A stretch of 64,000 bases of DNA, taken from the NCBI GenBank assembly GCA_041890495.1, contig CP169086.1:2418001-2482000 (forward strand), given 5' to 3'. The stretch comes from Escherichia boydii. GTDB lineage: Bacteria; Pseudomonadota; Gammaproteobacteria; Enterobacterales; Enterobacteriaceae. The notes below the pieces were generated by a model. The model saw only the letters and a program-made list of their open reading frames with translations. It searched no databases and was not told the origin of the DNA. Both the position numbers and the translations under genes were made by a program. The stretch's first letter is position 1; every line of letters begins with the position of its first letter. Positions 16,623 to 25,739 of this stretch are shown here, piece by piece.

Positions 16623-18191
16623 ATGACGAAAAAACTGTTGCCGTTACTGGTACTGACTGCGCTCTCAGGCGCAGCACACGCCGCTACTCCGCCCAACACG
16701 CTGGTGGTTGCCCAGGGGCTGGATGACATCGTGAGCCTCGACCCGGCCGAAGCCAACGAGCTCTCCAGCATCCAGACCGTGCCGAGCCTGTACCAGCGTC
16801 TGGTGCAGCCGGACCGCGATAATCCGGAAAAAATCACGCCGATTCTGGCAGAAAGCTGGGAAGCGGACGCGGCAGCAAAAACCCTGACCATCAAGCTTAA
16901 GCCCGATGCAAAATTCGCCTCCGGCAACCCGCTGCGCCCGGAAGACGTGATCTTCTCTTATACCCGCGCCGTGACGCTGAACAAATCCCCGGCCTTTATC
17001 CTCAACGTACTGGGCTGGGACGCGAGCAACATCGCCAGCCAGCTGAAAAAGGTGGACGAGCACACCCTCCAGCTTCGCTGGACGGCGGACGTGAGCCCGT
17101 CGGTGGCGCTGAATATTCTCTCCACGCCGATTGCCTCCATCGTCGATGAAAAGCAGGTCGCCGCGAACGTGAAGGATAACGACTTCGGTAACGCGTGGCT
17201 GAAAATGCACTCGGCGGGCAGCGGCGCGTTCAAAATGCGCGTCTATCAGCCGCATCAGGCCATCGTGCTGGAAGCTAACGACTCCGCTCCCGGCGGCGCG
17301 CCGAAGCTGAAAAGCATCATCATTAAAAACGTCCCCGATCCGGCTTCGCGCCGCCTGCTGATCCAGCAGGGTGATGCGGACGTGGCGCGAGATCTGGGTG
17401 CAGATCAGATTAGCGCCCTGGACGGCAAGCCGGGCGTGAAGGTGCTGAGCATCCCGTCTGCGGAACAGAATTACCTGGTGTTTAACACCGGCAACAGCGC
17501 TAACCCGCTGCTGAATAACCCGGCCTTCTGGGAAGCGTCGCGCTGGCTGGTCGATTATGACGGCATCACTAAAAACCTGCTGAAAGGCCAGTACTTTGTT
17601 CACCAGAGCTTCCTGCCGGTCGGTCTGCCGGGCGCGCTGGAAGACAATCCGTTTAAATTTGACCCGGCAAAAGCGAAAGCCATTCTCGCCAAAGCGGGCA
17701 TTAAGGACGCGCACTTCACGCTGGACGTGGAGAACAAGCCGCCGTTTATCACCATCGCCCAGTCGATGCAGGCGAGCTTTGCGCAGGGCGGCGTGAAGGT
17801 GGATCTGCTGCCTGCCGCCGGGAGCCAGGTCTATGCCCGCGTGCGCGCCAAGCAGCATCAGGCGGCGATTCGTCTGTGGATCCCGGACTACTTCGACGCG
17901 CACTCAAACGCCAGCGCCTTCGCGTGGAATGACGGGAAGTCCAGCACCGTGGCCGGCCTGAACGGCTGGAAAATCCCGGAGCTGAACAAGGCCACGCTGG
18001 CGGCGGTTGCCGAACCGGATCCGGCGAAGCGTCTGGATCTGTACAAGAAAATGCAGGAACAGCTGCAGCAGAGCTCGCCGTACGTGTTCGTCGATCAGGG
18101 CAAAACCCAGATCGTGGTGCGCGATAACGTGAAGGGGTATCAGCAGGGGCTGAACGCGGATATGGTCTGGTACGATCGCGTCACGAAGTAG
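16623..18191 (+). CDS. Peptide/nickel-type ABC importer, periplasmic binding protein
   Basis: Family-5 solute-binding protein of 522 residues with a signal peptide (MTKKLLPLLVLTALSGAAHA) and the family features (LTIKLKPDAKFASGNPLRPE, then DVIFSYTRA; GNAWLKMHSAGSGAFKM). The size is close to NikA/DppA-type proteins. First gene of a five-gene importer operon; a REP pair lies between it and the permeases, typical where the binding protein needs higher expression. The ligand cannot be read from sequence. Confidence 0.9.
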   Translation: MTKKLLPLLVLTALSGAAHAATPPNTLVVAQGLDDIVSLDPAEANELSSIQTVPSLYQRLVQPDRDNPEKITPILAESWEADAAAKTLTIKLKPDAKFASGNPLRPEDVIFSYTRAVTLNKSPAFILNVLGWDASNIASQLKKVDEHTLQLRWTADVSPSVALNILSTPIASIVDEKQVAANVKDNDFGNAWLKMHSAGSGAFKMRVYQPHQAIVLEANDSAPGGAPKLKSIIIKNVPDPASRRLLIQQGDADVARDLGADQISALDGKPGVKVLSIPSAEQNYLVFNTGNSANPLLNNPAFWEASRWLVDYDGITKNLLKGQYFVHQSFLPVGLPGALEDNPFKFDPAKAKAILAKAGIKDAHFTLDVENKPPFITIAQSMQASFAQGGVKVDLLPAAGSQVYARVRAKQHQAAIRLWIPDYFDAHSNASAFAWNDGKSSTVAGLNGWKIPELNKATLAAVAEPDPAKRLDLYKKMQEQLQQSSPYVFVDQGKTQIVVRDNVKGYQQGLNADMVWYDRVTK

Positions 18192-18199
18192 CCCTTGTT

Positions 18200-18275
18200 G
18201 CCGGGTGGCGCTGCGCTTACCCGGCCTGTGTTCTCGGTTTTTGTAGGCCGGGTAAGGCGAAGCCGCCACCCGGCA
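18200..18275. repeat. REP/BIME pair inside the ABC operon
   Basis: CCGGGTGGCGCTGCGCTTAC and GTAGGCCGGGTAAGGC..GCCGCCACCCGGC form two facing REP units between the binding-protein and permease genes. Position suggests a role in keeping the upstream mRNA segment stable. Confidence 0.85.
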
Positions 18276-18289
18276 TGAAGAGATTTCCC

Positions 18290-19303
18290 ATGCCACATCT
18301 TTCCACCCGCGTGCTTCAGGGTCTACTGACCCTGCTGCTCACGCTCTTCGGGCTGCTGCTCGTCACGTTTGCGCTTTCGGCGTTTTCACCGGTCGATCGC
18401 GTGCTGCAGATCGTAGGCGATCACGCCAGCCAGTCGACGTACGATCAGGTTCGCCACCAGCTTGGGCTGGATCGCCCCCTGCCCGTGCAGTTCTGGCACT
18501 ACCTGCAAAATCTTGCCCACGGTGATTTAGGCACCGCCAGCGCCACCGGGCAGCCGGTGCTGCAGGATCTGCTGCACGCCTTTCCCGCCACGCTCGAGCT
18601 GGCGACGCTGGCATTAATCATCGGCGCCGTGCTCGGCGTGATTGCCGGGGTGCTGTGCGCCCGCTACGCCGGTTCGCCGCTCGATTTAGCCATCAGAACG
18701 CTCACCCTGCTCGGCAACTCGGTGCCGATTTTCTGGCTCGGCCTGCTGATGCTGGCCCTGTTCTACGCGAAGCTGCAGTGGAGCGCGGGTCCCGGCAGGC
18801 TGGATGATATCTGGCAGTTCACCGTCGAGCCGCGCACCGGCTTTGCGCTCATAGATACCTGGCTTTCCGGCGACCGCGAGGCGTTTCGCAATGCCATCAG
18901 CCACCTGGTGCTGCCGGTGCTGCTGCTGGCCTATTACTCGCTGGCGAGCATCACCCGCCTGACGCGCTCTGCCTGCCTGAGCGAAATGAACAAAGAGTAC
19001 ATCCTGCTTGCCCGCGCCAAGGGAGCCGGGGAGATGGCCATTCTGCTGCGCCACGTGCTGCCGAACATTCGTGGCACCCTGCTGACGGTGATCGCCCTCG
19101 CCTACACCAGCATGCTGGAAGGCGCGGTACTGACCGAAACCGTCTTCTCATGGCCGGGGATCGGGCGCTACCTCACCACCGCCCTGTTCGCCGGAGACAC
19201 CACCGCGGTCATGGGCGGCACGCTGCTGATCGGCGTCTGCTTTGTCCTGATCAATAACCTTACCGACCTGCTTGTGCGGGCGACCGATCCCAGGGTGCGC
19301 TGA
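18290..19303 (+). CDS. Peptide-type ABC importer permease 1 (DppB-like)
   Basis: Inner-membrane permease of 337 residues with the BPD-transporter EAA loop (about LLARAKGAGEMAILLRHVLPN). The N-terminus is MPHLSTRVLQGLLTLLLTLF; the in-frame ATG at 18275 lies in the REP element and is rejected. The stop overlaps the next gene by TGATG. Confidence 0.9.
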   Translation: MPHLSTRVLQGLLTLLLTLFGLLLVTFALSAFSPVDRVLQIVGDHASQSTYDQVRHQLGLDRPLPVQFWHYLQNLAHGDLGTASATGQPVLQDLLHAFPATLELATLALIIGAVLGVIAGVLCARYAGSPLDLAIRTLTLLGNSVPIFWLGLLMLALFYAKLQWSAGPGRLDDIWQFTVEPRTGFALIDTWLSGDREAFRNAISHLVLPVLLLAYYSLASITRLTRSACLSEMNKEYILLARAKGAGEMAILLRHVLPNIRGTLLTVIALAYTSMLEGAVLTETVFSWPGIGRYLTTALFAGDTTAVMGGTLLIGVCFVLINNLTDLLVRATDPRVR

Positions 19304-20136
19304 TGCCGTTTTATCTTTTCTTACGCCGCCTGCGCCGCTCCCCTGCCGCGTTTTGCGGGCTGGTTGCCATTGCGCTGCTGGTGTTTATTGCCCTGTTCGC
19401 CCCCTGGCTAGCACCGGTTGATCCAAACTGGCAGGACGCCGCCGCGCGCCTGCAGGCACCGAACGGCCAGCACTGGCTGGGCACCGACAGCTACGGGCGC
19501 GACCTGCTCTCGCGCCTGATTTACGGCACCCGTCCGGCGCTCGGGCTGGTGGCCCTGGTTACCGTTATAACCCTGCCCGCCGGGCTGCTGGTGGGGATTT
19601 TGTCCGGCTACTATGGCGGCTGGATGGAGCGCATCCTGATGCGCTTCACCGACGTGGTGATGTCGATGCCGCGCCTGATCCTCGCCTTCGCCTTTGTGGC
19701 GATGCTCGGCCCGGGACTGGTCAACGGCGCGCTGGCGCTGGCCTTAACCACATGGCCCGCCTACGCGCGGCAGGCGCGGAGTGAAATCCAGCGTCTGCGC
19801 CACAGCGACTATCTCGCTGCCGCCGAGATGATGGGCATTCGCGGCCTGCGCCTGCTGGTCGGCCATATTCTGCCCCTGTGCCTGCCGTCCGCGATTGTAC
19901 GGCTGGCGCTGGATCTGGCGGGGATTATTCTGGCGGCTGCCGGGCTGGGCTTCCTCGGTCTTGGCGCACGCCCTCCAATGGCCGAATGGGGCGCGATGAT
20001 CGCCGACGGCATGCAGGTCATTTTCGACCAGTGGTGGATTGCCGCCATTCCGGGCGGGGCGATTCTGTTTGCCAGCCTGGCCTTTAACCTGCTGGGCGAT
20101 GGCCTGCGCGACGTACTGGAGCCACAGCATGACTGA
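19303..20136 (+). CDS. Peptide-type ABC importer permease 2 (DppC-like)
   Basis: 277-residue permease with a DppC/NikC-type N-terminal segment (FAPWLAPVDPNWQDAAARLQ, HWLGTDSYGRDLLSRLIYG) and the EAA loop (AAAEMMGIRGLRLLVGHILP). It overlaps the preceding stop by one base and the next gene by 8 bases, showing a tightly coupled operon. Confidence 0.92.
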   Translation: MPFYLFLRRLRRSPAAFCGLVAIALLVFIALFAPWLAPVDPNWQDAAARLQAPNGQHWLGTDSYGRDLLSRLIYGTRPALGLVALVTVITLPAGLLVGILSGYYGGWMERILMRFTDVVMSMPRLILAFAFVAMLGPGLVNGALALALTTWPAYARQARSEIQRLRHSDYLAAAEMMGIRGLRLLVGHILPLCLPSAIVRLALDLAGIILAAAGLGFLGLGARPPMAEWGAMIADGMQVIFDQWWIAAIPGGAILFASLAFNLLGDGLRDVLEPQHD

Positions 20137-20965
20137 ACCCCGCGTCATCGTCGATGCGCTAAATATCGACTACCCCGCCGCACGCGTGGTCAACAACCTG
20201 AGCTTTACGCTTGGCAACGAGCGGCTGGCGCTGGTGGGGGAATCCGGCTCGGGCAAGTCGATGTCCGCCCGCGCCCTGATGGGGCTGGTGCGTAAGCCCG
20301 GCATCGTGAGCGCCAGCCGGCTTAACGTGCTCGGCAACGACCTGCTGACCCTGAGCACCCGCCGCTGGCAGGCGCTGCGCGGCAACGGGATTGCGATGGT
20401 CCTTCAGGACCCGCGCTACGCGCTAAATCCGGCGAAAAACGTCGCTGCTCAGCTTGATGAGGCGCTGACCCTGCATCAGCGCCTGCCCCGCGCCGAGCGC
20501 CAGGCACGCATTCATGACATCATCCGCGCCGTCGGGCTGAACGAGAACGTGCTGTCACGTTATCCCGGCGAACTCTCCGGGGGAATGGGCCAGCGGGTGA
20601 TGATTGCGATTGCGCTGATCAACAACCCGCAGGTGCTGATTGCCGACGAACCGACCTCCGCGCTGGACGCCCGCCTGCGTAGCCAGATCCTCGAGCTGCT
20701 GGTGCAGCAGAGCGAAGAACGCCAGATGGCGATGCTGTTAATCAGCCACGATCTGCCTCTGGTAGCGGAACACTGCGACCGCGTGCTGGTGATGTATCAG
20801 GGCGAAAAGGTGGATGAAATGGCGGCAAGCCAGCTCCCGCAGGCGACGCACCCGTATACGCGCACCCTGTGGACCTGTCGTCCAGACGCCAACACCTTCG
20901 GCCAGATGCTGCCGACGCTGGACCGTTCGCAGCCGTGGAAGGAGACCGATAATGGCGCTCGTTGA
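20129..20965 (+). CDS. Peptide-type ABC importer ATPase 1 (DppD/NikD-like)
   Basis: 278-residue ATPase starting MTEPRVIVDALNIDY. Walker A GESGSGKS, signature LSGGMGQRV and Walker B LIADEPTSALD are all present. It is shorter than DppD and closer to NikD in size, lacking the long C-terminal oligopeptide-family extension. The start lies inside the permease end; the last residues overlap the second ATPase gene by 14 bases. Confidence 0.9.
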   Translation: MTEPRVIVDALNIDYPAARVVNNLSFTLGNERLALVGESGSGKSMSARALMGLVRKPGIVSASRLNVLGNDLLTLSTRRWQALRGNGIAMVLQDPRYALNPAKNVAAQLDEALTLHQRLPRAERQARIHDIIRAVGLNENVLSRYPGELSGGMGQRVMIAIALINNPQVLIADEPTSALDARLRSQILELLVQQSEERQMAMLLISHDLPLVAEHCDRVLVMYQGEKVDEMAASQLPQATHPYTRTLWTCRPDANTFGQMLPTLDRSQPWKETDNGAR

Positions 20966-21656
20966 AGTTAAGGATCTCCAGGTAAGCTTCGGGGATAAAA
21001 CGGCGGTGTCCGCCGCCAGCTTTACCATCGAGAAAGGTGAAACCTTCAGCCTGATAGGTGAATCCGGCTGCGGGAAATCGACTATTTTGCGCGTGCTGGC
21101 GGGGCTGCAGCGCGAGTGGAACGGTCGCATTTCTATACTGGGAGATGCGCTACGGCCAGGACGGCGTTTTGAAGGCGAGCTTCGCCGCAACGTGCAGATG
21201 GTGTTTCAGGATCCGTGGGCCTCGCTGCACCCGAACCACACCATTGCGCGCACCCTGTCGGAGCCGTTAAGCATCCACGGCGAAACGCATATCGCGGAAA
21301 AGGTGGCAGATGCGCTGCACCAGGTGGGGCTTTCCGCCGACGCGGGCAAGCGCTACCCGCACCAGCTTTCCGGCGGCCAGCGCCAGCGCGTTGCCATTGC
21401 CCGCGCGCTGCTGCTGCGTCCGCGGCTTCTGCTGCTGGATGAACCGACCTCGGCGCTGGACATGTCGGTACAGGCGGAAATCCTGAACCTGCTTAACCGC
21501 CTGAAGGCCGAGCACGAAATGACCTATCTGCTGGTGAGCCACGACGCGGACGTGATTGCGCATATGTCCGACCGGGCGGCGTTTATGGCGCACGGGGAGA
21601 TCCAGAGGGTGTTTGACCGCGAGGCGATGTTACGGGGCGAGCACAGGATGGGATAA
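20952..21656 (+). CDS. Peptide-type ABC importer ATPase 2 (DppF/NikE-like)
   Basis: 234-residue ATPase starting MALVEVKDLQVSFGDKT, with Walker A GESGCGKS, signature LSGGQRQRV and Walker B LLLLDEPTSALD. Final gene of the importer operon; a REP pair follows. Together with the first ATPase it should form the heterodimer energising the importer. Confidence 0.9.
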   Translation: MALVEVKDLQVSFGDKTAVSAASFTIEKGETFSLIGESGCGKSTILRVLAGLQREWNGRISILGDALRPGRRFEGELRRNVQMVFQDPWASLHPNHTIARTLSEPLSIHGETHIAEKVADALHQVGLSADAGKRYPHQLSGGQRQRVAIARALLLRPRLLLLDEPTSALDMSVQAEILNLLNRLKAEHEMTYLLVSHDADVIAHMSDRAAFMAHGEIQRVFDREAMLRGEHRMG

Positions 21657-21669
21657 GTGCGCGCGGCGG

Positions 21670-21760
21670 TGCCCGGTGGCGCGGCGCTTACCGGGCCTAC
21701 GTTTCGTGCCGCGTTGATGGTTTTTCGTAGGCCGGGTAAGGCATCGCCGCCACCCGGCAA
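21670..21760. repeat. REP/BIME pair after the ABC operon
   Basis: GCCCGGTGGCGCGGCGCTTA..GGGCC and GTAGGCCGGGTAAGGC..GCCGCCACCCGGC, two facing REP units between convergent genes. Confidence 0.85.
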
Positions 21761-21765
21761 AAAAA

Positions 21766-22239
21766 TCACTTCAGCAGCTTCACCGTGGCATCAATGTCGA
21801 TCTCATCTTCTGTGAAGATCAGCGTCGTGTTCTGGAAGGTGGTGATCGCCAGCTTCTTCACCGTGCGCATTTCGCCCGGCTTTTTCTCGGATTTCGGCTT
21901 GATGCTGTTCATCAGCAGTCCCACCGAAAGCACCGCGTTCTCTTTGTCGATTTTGGTATCAACCGGTTCTTCTTCGTTAAACACCACGAAGGATTTGATG
22001 GAGGTGAGCTTCACGCGCTCGCCCGCAATAAAGAGATGTTTGCTTTCCGGGATCACCTTCACCGCGTAGGCGGAAAGGCCTTTATTGTTGGTGGTTGGCT
22101 CGAAGGTCACCGCGGCATCTTTCTTAATCAGATCGGGGTTCGCGACCTTAATCACATGAAAATAGCGGTTGTCGCCGTTTTCATCTTTGATAAATCCAAA
22201 GCCTTTATCTTTAAACCACGTTGTGATTGTACCGTTCAT
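21766..22239 (-). CDS. Cold-shock-domain protein with a C-terminal extension
   Basis: 157 residues. The first 65 are a CspA-like domain: MNGTITTWFKDKGFGFIKDE contains the RNP1-type KGFGFI motif and NRYFHV an RNP2-like one. The remaining about 90 residues (LTSIKSFVVFNEEEPVDTKI.., FQNTTLIFTEDEIDIDATVK) are not a known domain to me and look like a beta-rich sensing or binding module. Probably a nucleic-acid-binding regulator; the substrate is unknown. Not an ordinary 70-residue cold-shock protein. Convergent with the ABC operon. Confidence 0.75.
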   Translation of the reverse strand: MNGTITTWFKDKGFGFIKDENGDNRYFHVIKVANPDLIKKDAAVTFEPTTNNKGLSAYAVKVIPESKHLFIAGERVKLTSIKSFVVFNEEEPVDTKIDKENAVLSVGLLMNSIKPKSEKKPGEMRTVKKLAITTFQNTTLIFTEDEIDIDATVKLLK

Positions 22240-22313
22240 CGCTGTTACCGCCTGTCAGATCGTAATGACTAAAGTTTTGCAGCGCGCAGTGTAATGCACA
22301 ATGGCGGAGGAGA

Positions 22314-22343
22314 CAAAAAAAAGCCCCTGCACGGGTGCAGGGG
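22314..22343 (-). terminator. Rho-independent terminator of budABC
   Basis: On the minus strand CCCCTGCA, loop CCCG, TGCAGGGG, then C and a run of eight T. It sits 28 bases after the budC stop. Confidence 0.85.
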
Positions 22344-22370
22344 AAAACTCATGTCAGAGCTTATTAGAAT

Positions 22371-23141
22371 TTAGTTGAACACCATCCCACCATCGATGAG
22401 CAGAGACTGGCCGGTCATGTAGTCGGAATCCGGTCCCGCCAGGTATGAAACGCAGGCGGCGACATCTTCCGGTTCGGACAGACGGCCAAGCGTGATGCGT
22501 TTGGCAAAGGTTTCGGTACCGTAGCCGAGCGGTTTACCCGCCGCCTCGGAGACCTGACGGTCGATCTCTGCCCACATCGGCGTTTTAACGATGCCCGGGC
22601 AGTAGGCGTTAACGGTGATCCCTAGCGGAGCAAGATCCCGTGCGGCGGTCTGGGTTAAGCCGCGCACCGCGAATTTACTGGAACTGTAGACAGCCAGCTC
22701 CGGGTTGCCGGTGTGGCCCGCCTGGGAGCAGGCGTTGATGATTTTGCCGCCGTGCCCCTCTTTGCGGAACGCGTCAATCGCGGCCTGGATCCCCCAGATC
22801 ACCCCTTTCACGTTGATGTTGTAAACCTTGTCGACAATCTCCGGCGTGATGGATTCGATTGGGGTAGACGGCGCAATCCCGGCGTTATTGACGATCACGT
22901 TGAATCCGCCCAGCGCGGTGCGGGCTTTCTCCACCGCCGCAAATACCTGCTCGCGGTCAGAGACGTCCACCTTCACGGCGACGGCGTTACCGCCGTTACG
23001 GATGATTTCATCGGCGACGGCTCTTGCCGTCTCAACGTTATAGTCGGCGATGGCGACGGCAAATCCATCCTTCACCAGGCGAAGCGCGATCGCTTTACCA
23101 ATCCCCTGGCCTGAGCCTGTTACGAGAGCAACTTTTTGCAT
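22371..23141 (-). CDS. budC: Acetoin (diacetyl) reductase / 2,3-butanediol dehydrogenase
   Basis: SDR of 256 residues that interconverts acetoin and 2,3-butanediol (and diacetyl to acetoin) with NADH. Motifs: TGSGQGIG (about 8-15), NNAG (90s), Ser in IINACSQAGHTGN and YSSSK (catalytic Tyr-Lys). The start is MQKVALVTGSGQG; an in-frame start eight codons upstream (23165) is rejected because Klebsiella BudC begins at this Met. Third gene of budABC, 20 bases after budB. Confidence 0.94.
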   Translation of the reverse strand: MQKVALVTGSGQGIGKAIALRLVKDGFAVAIADYNVETARAVADEIIRNGGNAVAVKVDVSDREQVFAAVEKARTALGGFNVIVNNAGIAPSTPIESITPEIVDKVYNINVKGVIWGIQAAIDAFRKEGHGGKIINACSQAGHTGNPELAVYSSSKFAVRGLTQTAARDLAPLGITVNAYCPGIVKTPMWAEIDRQVSEAAGKPLGYGTETFAKRITLGRLSEPEDVAACVSYLAGPDSDYMTGQSLLIDGGMVFN

Positions 23142-23161
23142 TTCTCTGTCCTTATGTTGAT

Positions 23162-24841
23162 TCACAAAATCTGGCTGAGATGGAGCTGGCCCATCAGCAG
23201 CGGGTTATCGCTGTAGTCGACGGGAATGGCCACCACGGCCGGGCCATCCACATCCATCGCCGCACGCAGCGTGGGTTCGAGCGCGTCGGCGCTCTCCACG
23301 GCAAAGCCTTTCGCGCCAAAGGCGTCGGCATAGACTTTGAAATCGACCGGGCCGAACTCGACGCCGGAAAGACGCTGGTATTTTTTCTCTTCCTGAATGG
23401 CAACCATGTTGTAGCCGTTATCCACCCAGATGATGTGCAACACGTTAGCGTTGAGGCGCACCGCGGTTTCCAGCTCCATGCTTGACTGCAGGAAGCCGCC
23501 GTCACCGGAGACCGAAACCACCTTGCGGCTCGGGTTGACCAGCCACGCGCCAATGGCCCACGGCAGCGCGACGCCCATGGTCTGCTGACCGTTGGAGATC
23601 ATCACCTGACGCGCCCGGAAGCTGTAGAGGTAGCGGGCGATCCAGATGTGGAAGCTGCCCATGTCGACGGTCAGCGTCACGTCGTTATTCACGATGTCCT
23701 GCATGGCCCGCACTATGCGCAGCGGATGCAGGGCAAACTGGTTGAGCGAGGCGCCGCGACGATCGAGCAGATCGCGCTGATGCTGGCGGTCGACCAGAAT
23801 TTCGGAGGCCCGCTGGCTTAGCTCAAGCTTATGGTCGATACGGTTAGCGAGCTGATTCAGCGTTTCGGCGATATCCCCCACCAGCTCCAGATCCGGCACG
23901 TAGTTTCGTTCTTCATAGGCAGGCAGCACGTCGATGTGCACCAGCGTGGCGTCACCGCTGTTCCACATGGACGGCTCGTATTCCACCGGGCTGTAGCCGA
24001 TGCAGATAATCAGATCCGCCAGATGGAGCAGCCGGTCGCCCGCCTGGTTATTGAACAGACCGACGCGCCCGGCGAAACGGGTGAAGTGCTCCTGGTTCAC
24101 CGCCCCGGCGGCCTGATAGGTGCTGGTGACCGGAATACGGCTTTTCTCCAGCAGCTTGCGCAGCGCGGCGCTGTTGGCTGGCTGGCTCGCCATCAGCCCC
24201 AGCAGGATGACCGGGTTTTTGGCCTTTTCGATAAGCTTCGCTACGTCGTTGATGGCGGATTCTGGCGCCGGCCCCATCAGCGCGGGACCGCTGGCGGGTA
24301 AAATCGCCCCCGTGGCGGGCTGGTCGACAATATCCTGCGGCAGGCTGACGAACGCGCCCCCCGGCCTGCCGTGCTCGGCGGCGCGAAACGCGTTGGAAAC
24401 CACCTCAGCAATCGCGTCCGGCGCGCTCACCTCCACGGCGTATTTGGTGACCGGGCTGAACATGGCGACGGTGTCCATGCTCTGGTGCACCAGCTTCGCT
24501 TTATCCGCCCGCTTCACCGCCCCGCCCAGCGCCACCACCGGGTCGCCTTCGCTGTTGGCGGTGGCAATGCCGGTGATCAGGTTGGAACAGCCGGGCCCGG
24601 AGGTCACCAGCGCTACCCCGGCCTTGCCGGTCAGACGCCCTACCGCCGCCGCCATAAACGCCGCGTTGGCTTCGTGACGGACGGGAATGATGTCGATGGA
24701 GGAGTCCAGCAGGGAGTCAAAGACCTTGTCGATTTTCGCCCCCGGGATCCCGAACACCTGCTTCACGCCCTGTGCTTCCAGCTGGCCGACAACCAAATCG
24801 GCGCCGTGCGCCCACTGACGTGACTGTTTCTCACTGTTCAC
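23162..24841 (-). CDS. budB: Acetolactate synthase, catabolic
   Basis: ThDP enzyme that condenses two pyruvates to acetolactate in the butanediol pathway. The 559-residue protein uses a GTG start (VNSEKQSRQWAHGADLVV) behind AGGAG, and fits Klebsiella BudB in length. Signatures: FGIPGAKIDKVFDSLLDSS, RHEANAAFMAAAVGRLTGKA and the ThDP motif VSGDGGFLQSSMELETAVR. It lacks the FAD-dependent feedback arrangement of the biosynthetic enzyme. budA lies 13 bases upstream. Confidence 0.95.
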   Translation of the reverse strand: MNSEKQSRQWAHGADLVVGQLEAQGVKQVFGIPGAKIDKVFDSLLDSSIDIIPVRHEANAAFMAAAVGRLTGKAGVALVTSGPGCSNLITGIATANSEGDPVVALGGAVKRADKAKLVHQSMDTVAMFSPVTKYAVEVSAPDAIAEVVSNAFRAAEHGRPGGAFVSLPQDIVDQPATGAILPASGPALMGPAPESAINDVAKLIEKAKNPVILLGLMASQPANSAALRKLLEKSRIPVTSTYQAAGAVNQEHFTRFAGRVGLFNNQAGDRLLHLADLIICIGYSPVEYEPSMWNSGDATLVHIDVLPAYEERNYVPDLELVGDIAETLNQLANRIDHKLELSQRASEILVDRQHQRDLLDRRGASLNQFALHPLRIVRAMQDIVNNDVTLTVDMGSFHIWIARYLYSFRARQVMISNGQQTMGVALPWAIGAWLVNPSRKVVSVSGDGGFLQSSMELETAVRLNANVLHIIWVDNGYNMVAIQEEKKYQRLSGVEFGPVDFKVYADAFGAKGFAVESADALEPTLRAAMDVDGPAVVAIPVDYSDNPLLMGQLHLSQIL

Positions 24842-24854
24842 GGTAGTTCTCCTG

Positions 24855-25634
24855 TTAGTTTTCGACGGCACGGATCGCCGCATCCAGATTGCTGGGGTGA
24901 AGGTTGGCCTGTAAAAAGGCGCTGTCGGCGGGCAGATCGATCATCAGCTTGTGAATTTCACCGAAGGTGAGCACGCCGCTCTCCAGCTGGTAATCGAGCA
25001 GATGCCCCCCGCCCTGACGGTCGTCGGTAATGAAATGTTCGTGGTAGCCCGCCACGTTGATGCCCTGCATATGCTGCGGCGTGCGGAACCCGACCAGCAC
25101 CCCTTCACGCTGGTTAAAGCGGAACACCGGCTGGTCGTCCAGCACGTCGGTCATCGCGCGGTACGGCGGCTTCTGGCGCGGTACGGTTCGGGTGTGGGCG
25201 TGGCGGAAGTTGCCGTCGATGCGCAGCGCGCAGAACAGGTTATCGGAGGGGATCTGCTGGTCGATTGCATCGTGGATCTGCTGACGGCTGACCGGCGCAT
25301 TGAAGGTGATACGGTACTGCGGCTGGAACCAGGTCATCACCGCAAACGGCGTTTTCTGCTCTGGCTTCGCGGCCCGGGCGCTGCCGTCGGCGCGCAGCTG
25401 GTACACCTGACTGCTGAAGGCGATCATTTCGCCGTCCAGCTCGTTGAAGGTGCCCAGACCAAAATCACCGTGTGCCAGCAGATCGGCAATGGTGGCCTCT
25501 CCTTCATACACGCCGCTTAGCAGGGCGCTCATTAGCGATGTCTGATAGATCACGCTGTCAGGATGCTGGGCGGAGAACCCGCGCAGGGTCTCGCACAGAC
25601 TGGCTTCGCAGTCGCAGGCAGATGAATGCACCAT
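24855..25634 (-). CDS. budA: Alpha-acetolactate decarboxylase
   Basis: Zn-dependent enzyme converting acetolactate to acetoin. The 259-residue protein starts MVHSSACDCEASLCETLRGF behind AGAGGA. Conserved His-rich metal site (AGYHEHFITDDRQGGGHLLD) and RTVPRQKPPYRAMTD are seen. First gene of the minus-strand budABC operon, divergent from budR, and probably activated by it at low pH and with acetate. Confidence 0.95.
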   Translation of the reverse strand: MVHSSACDCEASLCETLRGFSAQHPDSVIYQTSLMSALLSGVYEGEATIADLLAHGDFGLGTFNELDGEMIAFSSQVYQLRADGSARAAKPEQKTPFAVMTWFQPQYRITFNAPVSRQQIHDAIDQQIPSDNLFCALRIDGNFRHAHTRTVPRQKPPYRAMTDVLDDQPVFRFNQREGVLVGFRTPQHMQGINVAGYHEHFITDDRQGGGHLLDYQLESGVLTFGEIHKLMIDLPADSAFLQANLHPSNLDAAIRAVEN

Positions 25635-25739
25635 CTTGCTCGTCCTCTTCAACTTTATTTAGAAAGGTTAAATAAATGTTGACCCGATTCAGCAGAGAGT
25701 TCCAATATAGAAACCATGCTGGTTTGAGACGTTTTAGAT

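Noticed and set aside
23162..24841. budB as biosynthetic acetolactate synthase (ilvB/ilvI)
   Set aside because: Located in budABC with budR, no small subunit gene follows, and the sequence fits the catabolic enzyme.
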